Both the position numbers and the translations under genes were made by a program. From Streptomyces luteolus (GTDB lineage Bacteria; Actinomycetota; Actinomycetes; Streptomycetales; Streptomycetaceae), in assembly GCF_029968015.1 (NCBI RefSeq), contig NZ_JASCIS010000056.1:1-46420 (forward strand): DNA of 46,420 nt, in the 5' to 3' direction. Below, one piece after another: positions 32,694 through 40,369 of this stretch (position 1 is the stretch's first letter; every line of letters starts with the position of its first letter). Under the pieces are notes generated by a model. The model saw nothing but the letters and a program-made list of their open reading frames with translations, had not been told where the DNA came from and ran no database searches.

Positions 32694-33663
32694 GCCGTAC
32701 GACCAGCAAGCGGCCGTAGCCCCGTACGGCGGAGGGGGCGCGATGGACCTGGCGATGAGCGAGGCCGAGACGCTCGAAAAAGCGCCGGGTGGGCCGCCGC
32801 TCGGCACCGGGCCCGGGAAGCCGCGCAGCCTGTGGTCGGACGCCTGGTACCAGCTGCGCCGCAACCCGATCTTCCTGGTCTCCGGCCTTCTCATCCTCTT
32901 CCTCGTCGTCATCTCCCTCTGGCCCGGACTGATCGCCACCGGCAACCCCCTCGAGTGCCATCTCGCCAAGGCCCAGGAGGGCTCGCAGCCCGGCCACCCC
33001 TTCGGCTACGACAGCCAGGGCTGCGACGTCTACACCCGCACCGTGTACGGGGCCCGCGCCTCCATCACCGTCGGCGTCTGCGCCACCCTCGGCGCCGCGC
33101 TGCTCGGCAGCCTGCTCGGCGGCCTCGCCGGGTTCTTCGGCGGCTGGTGGGACGCGCTGCTCTCCCGGGTCGCGGACATCTTCTTCGGCATCCCGGTGAT
33201 CCTCGGCGGTCTGGTGCTGCTCTCGGTGGTCACCAGCAGCACGGTCTGGCCGGTGGTCGGCTTCATCGTGCTGCTCGGCTGGCCGCAGATCTCCCGCATC
33301 GCCCGCGGTTCGGTGATCACCGCCAAGCAGAACGACTACGTGCAGGCCGCGCGGGCGCTCGGCGCGGGCAACGGGCGGATGCTGCTGAGGCATGTCGCGC
33401 CGAACGCGGTCGCGCCGGTCATCGTCGTCGCGACCATCGCCCTCGGTACGTACATCGCCCTGGAGGCCACCCTGTCGTTCCTCGGCGTCGGACTGCGCCC
33501 GCCCACCGTGTCCTGGGGGATCGACATCGCCAACGCCGCCCAGTCCATCCGCAACGCCCCGCACATGCTGCTCTGGCCCGCGGGCGCCCTGAGCATCACC
33601 GTGCTCGCGTTCATCATGCTCGGCGACGCGGTGCGCGACGCCCTCGACCCGAAGCTGAGGTGA
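32686..33663 (+). CDS. Peptide ABC transporter permease, OppC type (operon 2)
   Basis: Product of 325 residues. A longer N-terminal tail than in operon 1 (about 55 residues, with VAPYGGGGAMDLAM) precedes the SLWSDAWYQLRRNPIF segment and about six helices. The loop between the first two helices has two cysteines (NPLECHLAK and SQGCDVYT), absent from the operon 1 partner and possibly a disulfide outside the membrane. The EAA loop is NDYVQAARALGAGNGRMLLR. The start overlaps the previous stop. Confidence 0.93.
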   Translation: MPEPYDQQAAVAPYGGGGAMDLAMSEAETLEKAPGGPPLGTGPGKPRSLWSDAWYQLRRNPIFLVSGLLILFLVVISLWPGLIATGNPLECHLAKAQEGSQPGHPFGYDSQGCDVYTRTVYGARASITVGVCATLGAALLGSLLGGLAGFFGGWWDALLSRVADIFFGIPVILGGLVLLSVVTSSTVWPVVGFIVLLGWPQISRIARGSVITAKQNDYVQAARALGAGNGRMLLRHVAPNAVAPVIVVATIALGTYIALEATLSFLGVGLRPPTVSWGIDIANAAQSIRNAPHMLLWPAGALSITVLAFIMLGDAVRDALDPKLR

Positions 33664-33671
33664 GCGCCGCG

Positions 33672-34664
33672 ATGCTGCTCGACGTACGCGACCTGCACGT
33701 GGAGTTCCGTACGAGGGACGGGGTGGCCAAGGCCGTCAACGGCGTCACCTACTCGGTGGACGCGGGCGAGACGCTCGCCGTGCTCGGCGAGTCCGGCTCC
33801 GGGAAGTCGGTCACCGCGCAGGCGATCATGGGCATCCTCGACATCCCGCCCGGGAGGATCACCGGCGGCGAGATCCTCTTCCAGGGCCGGGACCTGCTTC
33901 AGCTCAAGGAGGACGAGCGGCGCAAGGTGCGCGGCGCCGAGATGGCGATGATCTTCCAGGACGCGCTGTCGTCCCTGAACCCCGTGCTCTCGGTCGGCGA
34001 CCAGCTCGGCGAGATGTTCATCGTGCACCGCGGCATGTCCAGGAAGGACGCGCGCGCCAAGGCGGTCGAGCTGATGGACCGGGTGCGGATCCCGGCCGCG
34101 AAGGAACGGGTCGGGCAGTATCCGCACCAGTTCTCCGGCGGTATGCGCCAGCGCATCATGATCGCCATGGCGCTCGCCCTCGAACCCGCGCTGATCATCG
34201 CCGACGAGCCCACGACCGCCCTCGACGTGACCGTGCAGGCCCAGGTCATGGATCTGCTGGCCGAGTTGCAGCAGGAGTACCACATGGGCCTGATCCTGAT
34301 CACCCATGACCTGGGGGTGGTCGCGGACGTCGCCGACAGGATCGCCGTGATGTACGCGGGGCGCATCGTCGAGACCGCTCCCGTGCACGACATCTACAAG
34401 GCCCCGGCGCACCCGTACACCCGGGGCCTGCTCGACTCGATCCCACGCCTGGACCAGAAGGGCCAGGAGCTGTACGCGATCAAGGGCCTGCCGCCCAACC
34501 TGATGGCCATTCCGCCGGGCTGCGCCTTCCACCCGCGCTGCCCGCGCGCCCAGGACATCTGCCGTACGGACGAGCCGCCGCTGTTCCGGGTCGAAGGGCC
34601 CGGCGAGGACGGCGAGCGGCGGAGCGCCTGCCACTTCTGGAGGGAGACGCTGCGTGATGCCTGA
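33672..34664 (+). CDS. Peptide ABC transporter ATPase, OppD type (operon 2)
   Basis: Product of 330 residues, with Walker A GESGSGKS, signature FSGGMRQR, Walker B LIIADEPTTALD and the C-terminal cysteine motif (GCAFHPRC, then QDIC and SACHFW). It lacks the 20-residue leader of the operon 1 protein. ATG 33672 is chosen because gaggtgag (33656-33663) is eight bases upstream; GTG 33660 would overlap the previous stop and add four residues. It energises import with the next gene product. Confidence 0.93.
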   Translation: MLLDVRDLHVEFRTRDGVAKAVNGVTYSVDAGETLAVLGESGSGKSVTAQAIMGILDIPPGRITGGEILFQGRDLLQLKEDERRKVRGAEMAMIFQDALSSLNPVLSVGDQLGEMFIVHRGMSRKDARAKAVELMDRVRIPAAKERVGQYPHQFSGGMRQRIMIAMALALEPALIIADEPTTALDVTVQAQVMDLLAELQQEYHMGLILITHDLGVVADVADRIAVMYAGRIVETAPVHDIYKAPAHPYTRGLLDSIPRLDQKGQELYAIKGLPPNLMAIPPGCAFHPRCPRAQDICRTDEPPLFRVEGPGEDGERRSACHFWRETLRDA

Positions 34665-35691
34665 GCAGGCCGAACCGATCCTCGAAGTGCGCGGTCTCGT
34701 CAAGCACTTCCCCCTCACCCGGGGCATCGTCTTCAAGAAGAAGATCGGCGCCGTGAAGGCCGTCGACGGCGTGGACTTCGACCTGGGCAGCGGCGAGACG
34801 CTCGGCATCGTGGGGGAGTCGGGCTGCGGCAAGTCCACCGTCGCGAAGCTCCTGATGAACCTGGAGCGGCCGACGGAGGGGGTGATCCGGTACAAGGGCG
34901 AGGACATCACCCGGCTGTCGGGCCGCGCCCTGAAGGCCGTACGCCGCAACATCCAGATGGTCTTCCAGGACCCGTACACGTCCCTGAACCCCCGGATGAC
35001 GGTCGGCGACATCATCGGGGAGCCGTACGAGATCCACCCGGAGGCGGCCCCGAAGGGCGACCGCCGCCGCAGGGTCCAGGAGCTGCTCGACGTGGTCGGG
35101 CTCAACCCGGAGTACATCAACCGCTATCCGCACCAGTTCTCCGGCGGCCAGCGGCAACGCATCGGTATCGCGCGGGGGCTGGCGCTGCGACCGGAGATCA
35201 TCGTCGCCGACGAGCCGGTCTCCGCGCTCGATGTCTCGGTCCAGGCCCAGGTGGTCAACCTCCTGGACCGCCTCCAGTCCGAGTTCCATCTGAGTTACGT
35301 CTTCATCGCCCACGACCTGTCGATCGTGCGGCACATCTCCGACCGGGTCGGGGTGATGTACCTCGGCCGGATCGTGGAGACCGGCACGGACGAGCAGATC
35401 TACGAGCACCCCACGCACCCCTACACCCAGGCGCTGCTGTCCGCGGCGCCCGTGCCGGACCCGGACGCGCGGGAGCAGCGCGAGCGGATCCTGCTCGCGG
35501 GGGATGTCCCGTCCCCCGCGAACCCCCCGTCGGGGTGCCGGTTCCGCACGCGGTGCTGGAAGGCGCAGCGGCGTTGCGAGGTGGAGGTGCCGTTGCTGGC
35601 GGTGCCGGAGTCCTTTGCGGACGGCCCTCGGGCGCATCCGTCGGCGTGCCACTTCGCGGAGGAGCGGCACGTGGTCCCCGACGGCGCCTGA
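34657..35691 (+). CDS. Peptide ABC transporter ATPase, OppF type (operon 2)
   Basis: Product of 344 residues, with Walker A GESGCGKST, signature FSGGQRQRIGIARG, Walker B IIVADEPVSALD and the C-terminal C-x5-C-x6-C plus distal Cys. It is the last gene of operon 2. ATG 34657 gives the same eight-base overlap (ATGCCTGA) as other junctions of these operons; GTG 34654 is directly before it. It runs into a dispersed palindromic element shared with the convergent S9 peptidase gene. Confidence 0.93.
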   Translation: MPEQAEPILEVRGLVKHFPLTRGIVFKKKIGAVKAVDGVDFDLGSGETLGIVGESGCGKSTVAKLLMNLERPTEGVIRYKGEDITRLSGRALKAVRRNIQMVFQDPYTSLNPRMTVGDIIGEPYEIHPEAAPKGDRRRRVQELLDVVGLNPEYINRYPHQFSGGQRQRIGIARGLALRPEIIVADEPVSALDVSVQAQVVNLLDRLQSEFHLSYVFIAHDLSIVRHISDRVGVMYLGRIVETGTDEQIYEHPTHPYTQALLSAAPVPDPDAREQRERILLAGDVPSPANPPSGCRFRTRCWKAQRRCEVEVPLLAVPESFADGPRAHPSACHFAEERHVVPDGA

Positions 35692-35700
35692 CCCCCAGGG

Positions 35701-35899
35701 GGCTCCGCCCCCGGCCCCCCGCTCCTCAATCGCCGGAGGGGCTGATCTCTGCGCCGTCTTTCGGCTGCGGCGCCGTCGTGGCTGGTCGCGCAGTTCCCCG
35801 CGCCCCTAAAGAACCAGCCCCTCCGGCGTTTGAGGAGCGGGGGTCCGGGGGCGGAGCCCCCGAAGCGCCGCAGGCTTTCGGGAAGGGGCGGGGAGGGGA
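35701..35899. repeat. Nested palindromic element between convergent genes
   Basis: A 23-base inverted repeat (35721-35743 with 35816-35838, one mismatch) encloses the conserved core gcgccgtcgtggctggtcgc and gcagttccccgcgcccctaa (about 35770-35808). Outside it are ggggctccgccccc (about 35700-35714) paired with gggggcggagccccc (about 35847-35861), then an outer arm (35870-35899) equal to the right arm at 4815-4845. No transposase. It probably serves as a bidirectional terminator. Confidence 0.85.
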
Positions 35900-35917
35900 A
35901 ACGACCCCCGGCGCGCG

Positions 35918-38143
35918 CTACAGCCCCAACGCCCGCTTCAAGAAGTCCACCTGAAGCAGCAGCAGATTCTCCGCGACCTGCTCCTGCGGCGTCATGTGCG
36001 TCACCCCCGACAACGGCAGCACCTCATGCGGACGCCCCGCCGCGAGCAGCGCCGACGAGAGCCGCAGGGTGTGCGCCATCACCACGTTGTCGTCCGCCAG
36101 GCCGTGCACGATCATCATCGGGCAGGCAGGCTCCGCGGCCCCCGACAGCCCCTCGTCCGTGACCAGCGAGTTCGCCGCGTACACCTCCGGCTGCGCGTGC
36201 GGGTCGCCCAGGTACCGCTCGGTGTAGTGCGTGTCGTACAGCCGCTGGTCGGTGACGGGGGCGCCGACGATCGCCGCGTGGAACACGTCGGGGCGGCGCA
36301 GCGCGGCGAGACCGGCCAGGTAGCCGCCGAAGGACCAGCCGCGGATCGCGACCCGGGAGAGGTCGAAGGGGAACTCCCCGGCGAGCGACCGCAGCGCGTC
36401 GACCTGGTCCTCCAGGACGACCGAGGCCAGATCGTCCCGGATCTCCTTCTCCCAGGCGGGAGTTCGCCCCGGAGTGCCCCGGCCGTCCGCGACCAGGACG
36501 GCGAAACCCTGGTCGGCGAACCACTGCGAGGTCAGATACGGGTTGTGCGCCGCCACCACGCGCGCGTGATGCGGACCGCCGTACGGGTCGAGCAGCACCG
36601 GAAGCGGACCGTCCTCTTCCTGGTAGTGCGTGGGGAGCAGAACGGCGCACGGAATCCGGCGTGCGCCCGCTTCGGTGAGCGTCAGCCTCGGCGTGATGTC
36701 CGGCCGCTCCGCGTACGAGGCGATCTGCGCGAGCTGCTTGCCGTCCCGCACCACCTGCACCTGTGCGCCCGGATGCTCGGGCCGCGCCGAGACGAGCACC
36801 GTGACGCCGCCGGAGCGCACCGCCGAGTGCACGCCGGGCTCCTGCGAGACACGCTCCACGCCCAGCTCGTTGACCCGGTACACATGCGTCTCGCCGGTCT
36901 CCGGGCTCTTGGCCGCCGCCCCCGCCGAGGCCGCGACCAGGAGGTCCTCGTCCGCGATGTCCAGGACCGCCCGTACCTGCAACTGCGGTCCGGTCAGCGG
37001 GCGTTCGCCCACGGTGAGGACCCGCGCCCCGCCCTCGTCCGCGATCCGCACCAGCTGCCCCGAGGGCGTCCACGCGGGCACGCCGGGCAGCAGCTCCAGC
37101 CAGTCCGGATCCTCGTCGGCGTGCACCATCCGGGTCGCGCCGGTGTCCGGGTTCACCGCCAGATACAGCTGGTCGCGCTGGTCCCGCGCCTGTACGAGCA
37201 GCAGCGGCGCCCCGGCCGACGACCAGTGCACGCGCGCCAGGTACGGATACCGGGCCCGGTCCCACTCGACCTCGGTGCGCGAGCCGTCCAGGCCGAGCAC
37301 GAAGAGGCGGACGTCCGCGTTGGGCGTGCCCGCCGCCGGGTACGCCACCGGGGACGGCTCCCGGTCCGGGTGCGCCGGGTCGGCGATCCACCAGCGGCGT
37401 ACCGGGGCGTCGTCCACCCGCGCCACCAGGAGCCGGTCGGATTCGGGCGACCACCAGAACCCGCGCGAACGCCCCATCTCCTCGGCCGCGATGAACTCCG
37501 CGATGCCGTACGCCACGGTCCCGGGCTCCCCGCCCGGACCCGGGTCCGGCTCGGCGAGCGCACGGTCGTCCTCACCCTCGGCGCCCACCACGCGCAGGGC
37601 GCCGCCGCTGACGTACGCGACATGGCGGCCGTCGGGCGCGGGGCGCGGGTCGATCACCGGTGCCGGTACGGGCAGTTCACGTGCCGTGCCCGCGCGCAGC
37701 TCCGCCGTGAAGAGGCGGCCCGAGAGCGCGAAGGCCGCCAGCTCCACGGCCGCGTCGGTGGCGTACCCCACGATGCCCGCGCCGCTCTCGCGGCTGCGCT
37801 CCCGGCGGGCCCGCTCCTCTGCCGACAACTGCTCGCTCGCGCCGTGCAGCAGGGCCGCCGGGTCGGCCGCCACCCGCTCCGCGGGCTCCGTCCGCGCGGC
37901 GGGCTCCGTCCGCGCGGCGGCGTCGAGATCGAGGACCCACAGCACGCTCTCCCGGTCCGTCCCGGAGCGGGACCGCAGGAACACCACCCGCGATCCATCA
38001 GGTGAGACGGTGAAGGCGCGGGGCGCTCCGAGCGAGAAGCGCTGCGTGCGTGCGTGCCGGCGGGGAAACGACGGTTTCGGCGTCTGCGGCGCGTGCGGCG
38101 CGTGCGGCGCCTGCGGCGACTGTGGGGGCAGTGGGGAGGTCAT
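35918..38143 (-). CDS. S9 family peptidase, dipeptidyl-peptidase IV-like
   Basis: Product of 741 residues. An N-terminal beta-propeller (DPP-IV N-terminal type, about 35-490) is followed by an alpha/beta-hydrolase domain. The triad is S604 (GWSFGGYLAG), an aspartate in GLADDNV (D684 or D685) and H716 (SGVTHMTPQ). Such enzymes remove dipeptides from peptide N-termini, often after Pro/Ala. No signal peptide is seen: the start is Pro/Ala/His-rich (MTSPLPPQSPQAPHAPHAPQ), so it is likely cytoplasmic. The gene carries an exact 18-bp tandem duplication (37883-37900, 37901-37918) encoding repeated EPAART. It lies beside two peptide importers, which suggests a role in using imported peptides. ATG 38143 has no strong ribosome site. 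Confidence 0.93.
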   Translation of the reverse strand: MTSPLPPQSPQAPHAPHAPQTPKPSFPRRHARTQRFSLGAPRAFTVSPDGSRVVFLRSRSGTDRESVLWVLDLDAAARTEPAARTEPAERVAADPAALLHGASEQLSAEERARRERSRESGAGIVGYATDAAVELAAFALSGRLFTAELRAGTARELPVPAPVIDPRPAPDGRHVAYVSGGALRVVGAEGEDDRALAEPDPGPGGEPGTVAYGIAEFIAAEEMGRSRGFWWSPESDRLLVARVDDAPVRRWWIADPAHPDREPSPVAYPAAGTPNADVRLFVLGLDGSRTEVEWDRARYPYLARVHWSSAGAPLLLVQARDQRDQLYLAVNPDTGATRMVHADEDPDWLELLPGVPAWTPSGQLVRIADEGGARVLTVGERPLTGPQLQVRAVLDIADEDLLVAASAGAAAKSPETGETHVYRVNELGVERVSQEPGVHSAVRSGGVTVLVSARPEHPGAQVQVVRDGKQLAQIASYAERPDITPRLTLTEAGARRIPCAVLLPTHYQEEDGPLPVLLDPYGGPHHARVVAAHNPYLTSQWFADQGFAVLVADGRGTPGRTPAWEKEIRDDLASVVLEDQVDALRSLAGEFPFDLSRVAIRGWSFGGYLAGLAALRRPDVFHAAIVGAPVTDQRLYDTHYTERYLGDPHAQPEVYAANSLVTDEGLSGAAEPACPMMIVHGLADDNVVMAHTLRLSSALLAAGRPHEVLPLSGVTHMTPQEQVAENLLLLQVDFLKRALGL

Positions 38144-38364
38144 GACCCGAGGCTACTGATCGTGCCGCCGCCATGCGCCCCTCGTGCTGCCATGCACCGA
38201 TCCATGCCGACAAACGGAAAGTTATGATCCGTAGCACTGGGTGGGTATACCCCTGGCGTGTGCCGAACTGGCGTACGCCGCCCCGGTGTTGAGGCGGTCC
38301 GAGCGGGCCGCCCGCTTGCTGTCCGACGTCCCGGCGTCCCGTCGTCCTATGGAGGTGAACCGCC

Positions 38365-38559
38365 GTGGCCCTGTCGATTTCGGCGGTGGTGCTGTTCGCG
38401 ATCATCGTCGTACTTCTGATCAAGAAGTCAGGGTTGAAGGCGGGACACGCGCTCGTCTGTGTGCTGCTCGGTTTCTATCTGGCCAGCTCGTCGATCGCTC
38501 CCACGATCAGCGAGGTGACGACCAATGTGGCGGGCATGCTGGGCGACCTGAAGTTCTGA
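38365..38559 (+). CDS. Small two-helix membrane protein, function unknown
   Basis: Product of 64 residues with two hydrophobic segments, SISAVVLFAIIVVLLI (about 4-19) and ALVCVLLGFYLASSSIA (about 29-45), separated by a basic loop KKSGLKAG, and a short tail. GTG 38365 has a very good ribosome site (ggaggtga, 38351-38358). It lies 47 bases before mshB. No family is recognised; the strong ribosome site and clean coding bias support a real gene. The upstream gap (38144-38364) contains a 10-base palindrome gggtataccc (38243-38252). Confidence 0.75.
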   Translation: MALSISAVVLFAIIVVLLIKKSGLKAGHALVCVLLGFYLASSSIAPTISEVTTNVAGMLGDLKF

Positions 38560-38594
38560 CGAGGACGGGACCCGGGGGCGCGCGGCTCGCCTCG

Positions 38595-38607
38595 TAGGCT
38601 GGGGGCA
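38595..38607 (+). promoter_or_regulatory. Candidate leaderless promoter of mshB
   Basis: TAGGCT (38595-38600) lies six bases before ATG 38607, and no ribosome site other than a G run is present. The same hexamer at nearly the same distance precedes the NUDIX gene. It is a candidate -10 for a leaderless transcript; no -35 is assigned. Confidence 0.45.
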
Positions 38608-39581
38608 TGACGGAACTGGCGGACCGGCGTCTGCTTCTGGTGCACGCGCACCCCGACGACGAGTCGATCAACAACGGCGCGACCATGGCCACCTATGCCG
38701 CACGAGGCGTCCAGGTCGCGCTCGTGACCTGCACCCTCGGTGAGGAGGGCGAGGTGATTCCGGCTGCCCTCGCCCACCTCGCCCCGGACCGTGAGGACAC
38801 CCTCGGCGCCCATCGCGCCGAGGAGCTCGCCGCGGCGATGAAGGAGCTCGGCGTCACCGACCACCGCTTCCTCGGCGGGCCCGGACGCTTCCGCGACTCC
38901 GGGATGATGGGCGCCGAGCAGAACCACCGCGCGGGCGCCTTCTGGTCCGCGGACGTGGACGAGGCGGCCGCGCTCCTCGTCCAGGTGATCCGCGAACTGC
39001 GCCCCCAGGTCCTCGTCACGTACGACCCCGACGGCGGGTACGGCCACCCCGACCACATCCAGGCCCACCGCGTCGCGATGCGCGCCGCCGACCTCGCGGC
39101 CGACAGCGGCTTCCGCCCGCAGCTCGGCGCCGCGCACGCGATCGCCAAGATCTACTGGAACCGCGTGCCGCGCTCCGTCGGCGAGCGCCTCTTCACCGAG
39201 CTGCGCGAGCACGCCGTCGCCGGACTCCCGTGGGCCGCCGCGCGGCTCGACGACGTACCGGGCGTGGTGGACGACGACCGCGTCACCACCGTGATCGACG
39301 GCCGCCCCCAAGTCGCCCGCAAGGCCGCCGCGATGCGCGCCCACGCGACCCAGATCGCCGTGGCGGAGCCGTGGTTCGCGCTCTCCAACGACCTGGCGCA
39401 GCCGCTGTTCGACATCGAGTACTACGAGCTGGTGCGCGGCCGCTCCGGCGCGGCACCGGGAGAGCGCGAGACCGACCTCTTCGCGGGCCTGCCGGACACC
39501 GCCGACACCGCAGACGCCGCCGACGTCCCCGACAGCACGGACAAGCCGCAGCACGACCGAGGAACGGTGACCAGCACGTGA
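38607..39581 (+). CDS. mshB: N-acetyl-1-D-myo-inosityl-glucosaminide deacetylase
   Basis: Product of 324 residues of the LmbE/PIG-L family. It deacetylates GlcNAc-inositol in mycothiol biosynthesis, the main thiol of actinobacteria. Metal ligands appear as H15 and D18 in AHPDDE and a histidine in GHPDHIQAH (H147 or H150). Length and the text SINNGATMATYAARGVQVAL match MshB rather than the related Mca. The C-terminus is a variable Asp/Thr-rich tail. ATG 38607 is the family start. It ends GTGA within a possible start of the next gene. Confidence 0.95.
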   Translation: MTELADRRLLLVHAHPDDESINNGATMATYAARGVQVALVTCTLGEEGEVIPAALAHLAPDREDTLGAHRAEELAAAMKELGVTDHRFLGGPGRFRDSGMMGAEQNHRAGAFWSADVDEAAALLVQVIRELRPQVLVTYDPDGGYGHPDHIQAHRVAMRAADLAADSGFRPQLGAAHAIAKIYWNRVPRSVGERLFTELREHAVAGLPWAAARLDDVPGVVDDDRVTTVIDGRPQVARKAAAMRAHATQIAVAEPWFALSNDLAQPLFDIEYYELVRGRSGAAPGERETDLFAGLPDTADTADAADVPDSTDKPQHDRGTVTST

Positions 39582-39610
39582 GTCCGCGAGGAAACGTCCC
39601 CGGAGGCCTC

Positions 39611-39991
39611 ATGGCCCAGCCCCTGAAGCCCGCCCGGATCCTGCTGCATCTGCTCCTCGTCGCCATCGGCGCCGTCGCGGGCGCCGCGGGCGCGCTCATC
39701 CAAGCGGCCTGGTTCCCGGGCGGGTTGCTGCTCGCGCTGCTCGGCGCCGCCGGGGTCTGCTACGGCGGGGCGCGCGCCACCGGCACCAAGGGCGGCGGCT
39801 TCGCGGCCGGTGCCGGCTGGCTGGTCGCGGTGATCCTGCTGACGTCGAGCAGGCCCGAGGGCGACTTCGTGTTCGGTGCCGGACTTGGCTCGTATGTCTA
39901 CTTGTTGGGCGGAATGGCCGTTGCTGTGATGTGTGCCACGGTCGCGGCGCCCTCGCAACCGATGCGTCCCGACGGCCGACTTGGCAAGTGA
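39611..39991 (+). CDS. DUF6113-like four-helix membrane protein
   Basis: Product of 126 residues with about four membrane segments (ILLHLLLVAIGAVAGAAGAL, then FPGGLLLALLGAAGVCYGG, then AAGAGWLVAVILL, then SYVYLLGGMAVAVMCATVA). It resembles small actinobacterial proteins found next to mshB and named DUF6113; the function is unknown. ATG 39611 follows ggagg but at only four bases; GTG 39578, which overlaps the mshB stop as GTGA, would give 137 residues. It is probably cotranscribed with mshB. Confidence 0.8.
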   Translation: MAQPLKPARILLHLLLVAIGAVAGAAGALIQAAWFPGGLLLALLGAAGVCYGGARATGTKGGGFAAGAGWLVAVILLTSSRPEGDFVFGAGLGSYVYLLGGMAVAVMCATVAAPSQPMRPDGRLGK

Positions 39992-40369
39992 CGTTCCACC
40001 AGGCCGGTCTTCCCCCGGCGGGCGCGGCCCTCACGGACGCGGTGAGTGCGGTGCGTTGGCGTGCGTCCGGATCGGCCTGGCAGCGCGTCCGGATCGGCCT
40101 CGTACTGGACGTACTTGGGTGATTCGGGCGTGCGTCGAGTCGGGCTCCGCCCGGCCGGAGGCTGGGGGAGCGGGCCAGGCGACGCGGGCCCGCAGACATC
40201 GGGGAGACGGGCCCTCGGCCCCCCGGGCGGATGGGATTGACTGCGGTCGCCCGCTGACCGCCGCGCGCGGCCAGTATGGTGGTGCGCGCCGCCGAGCTGC
40301 CCGCGCTGGCACTGTGCTTGTGCCGATGGAGGATCGGCGGGGCGGTGAAGCCGATCGGGAGAACCTGCC
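39992..40369. other. Intergenic region, 378 bases
   Basis: No gene. It contains a direct repeat (40063-40078, 40085-40100), a GC-rich string similar to the in-frame repeat of the SpoIIE gene (about 40136-40172), a -10-like TATGGT (40275-40280) with CTGACC 15 bases upstream, and the ribosome site gggag (40357-40361) before a TTG start. Part of the gap reads open in several frames but with no family resemblance. Confidence 0.6.
40063..40100. repeat. 16-bp direct repeat
   Basis: gcgtccggatcggcct occurs exactly at 40063-40078 and 40085-40100, a 22-base offset (about two helical turns). It lies about 270-300 bases upstream of the next start codon. Confidence 0.85.
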
